A stretch of 64,000 nucleotides of DNA from assembly GCA_965198875.1 (NCBI GenBank), contig CBDAPU010000001.1, forward strand, positions 248,001-312,000, in the 5' to 3' direction. Below the pieces are notes generated by a model. The model did no database searches. It saw nothing but the letters and a program-made list of their open reading frames with translations, and was not told the DNA's origin. The position numbers were made by a program, and so were the translations under genes. Shown in pieces: positions 63,048-64,000 of the stretch. This stretch comes from CBDAPU01 sp965198875 (GTDB lineage Bacteria > Pseudomonadota > Gammaproteobacteria > Eutrophobiales > Eutrophobiaceae). Numbering within the stretch: the first letter of the stretch is position 1; the number at the start of each line of letters is the position of its first letter.

Positions 63048-64000
63048 ATGAAACTGGATAAAATGATGAAGCAATTTCTGGGACTTATCCTGCTCAGCAG
63101 TTTAGCCCTGCCCGCCCTGCCGCAGATAGTGCTGGAGGAGATCATCGTCACCGCCAGACGCCGGGCCGAGACCATCCAGAGTGCGCCCGTGACCATTACC
63201 GCCTTTAGTGCAAAAGCGATTGCGGATGCGGATATTGAGCGCATGGAAGACCTGTTCCAGCTGACGCCCAATGTGTCGCTGGCGACTTCGCAAGGTATCG
63301 GTACCAGCTTCCTGACGATTCGCGGACTGACGCAGGTACGTAATGGTGAGTCGCCTGTTGCAACCATCATTGATGGCGTGTTGCAGTTTAACAGCAACCA
63401 GTTTCGGCAGGAATTGTTTGATATTGAGAGTATAGAAGTCGCCAAAGGTCCCCAGGGCGCCATCTACGGCAGAAACGCCGCGGGCGGCGCCATTATTATT
63501 AACACCAAACGGCCGGGTAATGAGGCGGATGGTTTTATTCGAGGCGGGTTGGGTGAAGGTGATGAATACTCGGTGGGCGCATCTTTGAGTGGTCCGATTA
63601 TCGAAGATAACCTTTATGGTCGTATTTCCATTAACTATATAGATCGCGATGGTTATCTGGACAACATCACGCGCAACACCAAAGACGATCCGTTTGCGGA
63701 TCTCAGCGTGCGCGGGCGCTTGATCTGGGAAGTGAATAAGGATTTGACGGCGGACTTGCGTGTCAACATTTCACAGCATGATGGTCGCGCCGTCGGCTTT
63801 CAGTTTCAGTCAGTCAATATCGGGGCGGACGGGATCACGGGAGTTGGCTTTGGCGCCACCGGGCCTGCCTCCACCGGGCCGTTGTCTGCGGATAATGTCG
63901 TCACCATCCGCGCAAATAACCCCGATGAAGGCGAGAGAGACACGGAAGATTTTGCCTTGAAACTGGATTGGGATACCAGCCTCGGTACGCTGACTTCGAC
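63048..64000 (+). CDS. TonB-dependent receptor, N-terminal part (runs off the right edge)
   Basis: Reading frame of 317 codons to the window edge, with GGGGAG six bases before the ATG. A signal peptide (about 1-26) is followed by a TonB-box-like LEEIIVTARRR, then the plug domain (VTITAFSAKAIADADIERME, SFLTIRGLTQVRN, IDGVLQFNSNQF, VAKGPQGAIYGRNAAGGAI). The barrel begins after residue 150 and is cut off. Outer-membrane active transport of a siderophore, sugar, or other organic compound; the substrate is likely related to the adjacent regulator and hydantoinase genes. The downstream part is outside the window. Confidence 0.93.
   Translation, partial: MKLDKMMKQFLGLILLSSLALPALPQIVLEEIIVTARRRAETIQSAPVTITAFSAKAIADADIERMEDLFQLTPNVSLATSQGIGTSFLTIRGLTQVRNGESPVATIIDGVLQFNSNQFRQELFDIESIEVAKGPQGAIYGRNAAGGAIIINTKRPGNEADGFIRGGLGEGDEYSVGASLSGPIIEDNLYGRISINYIDRDGYLDNITRNTKDDPFADLSVRGRLIWEVNKDLTADLRVNISQHDGRAVGFQFQSVNIGADGITGVGFGATGPASTGPLSADNVVTIRANNPDEGERDTEDFALKLDWDTSLGTLTS

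Overview
The window looks like chromosome from a gammaproteobacterium, probably marine or host-associated and not a standard model genus. I infer this from the gene order rdgB, rph, yicC, gmk, rpoZ, spoT, recG, ubiA, from the family resemblance of CysB, BirA, UbiA and SpoT, and from the heterotrophic catabolic genes. Base composition is moderate (about 50-55% G+C by eye). No rRNA, tRNA, CRISPR array or insertion sequence was recognised. The sequence may be from a draft or metagenome assembly, which matters for the homopolymer findings.

Layout. 1-11328 is housekeeping: an RND efflux pump and its adaptor (minus), rdgB and rph (minus), then yicC, gmk, rpoZ, spoT, recG and ubiA (plus). 11329-21733 holds one giant minus-strand autotransporter gene, flanked by gene-free DNA that carries two diverged inverted copies of a roughly 135 bp repeat. 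21734-28365 is a minus-strand block: two cell-wall proteins of the L,D-transpeptidase/Csd6 type, a SPOR protein, coaX, birA, an FHA protein and a sulfurtransferase. 28427-34354 has a COG4324-type lipoprotein peptidase, a gene-poor stretch with a 31-base C tract, a second FHA protein, and sulfate assimilation genes (cysH, cysB, a TauE-like permease). 34731-43685 is catabolic: a metallo-hydrolase of the quinoprotein-associated type, a D-amino-acid dehydrogenase, a cytochrome c/PQQ dehydrogenase, an acyl-CoA ligase with two ABM-domain genes, a Rieske ferredoxin and an acyl-CoA dehydrogenase. 43686-48106 is an accessory island with defence character: DUF262-HNH nuclease, ORF6N protein, retropepsin-like protein, small partner, and an EcoRI-family DNA adenine methyltransferase. 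48661-53878 has fhs, galE, two glycosyltransferases and a MarR regulator. 53972-64000 has hppD, an amidohydrolase, hydantoinase/oxoprolinase A and B subunits, an inserted two-gene cassette, a cupin, an XRE-cupin regulator and the start of a TonB-dependent receptor.

The most interesting theme is probable phase variation. Three loci have an ATG followed within a few codons by a C homopolymer (C25, C31, C8), and at each the ATG is exactly one base out of frame with a longer open frame beyond the tract. For the autotransporter (C25) the frame beyond the tract encodes a clear signal peptide and about 3,000 residues, with no ordinary start codon of its own before the signal peptide. For the EcoRI-type methyltransferase (C8) the frame beyond the tract encodes the conserved N-terminal part of the family, again with no start codon of its own. 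A switchable surface protein and a switchable methyltransferase in one window would suggest a contingency-locus or phasevarion system. Tract lengths need read-level confirmation because homopolymers are error-prone.

Other notable points: a 75 bp copy of a cupin gene's 3' end that brackets a two-gene membrane cassette like attachment-site repeats, a MarR-type palindrome lying between the -35 and -10 of the hppD promoter, and a cluster of palindromes upstream of the XRE-cupin regulator.
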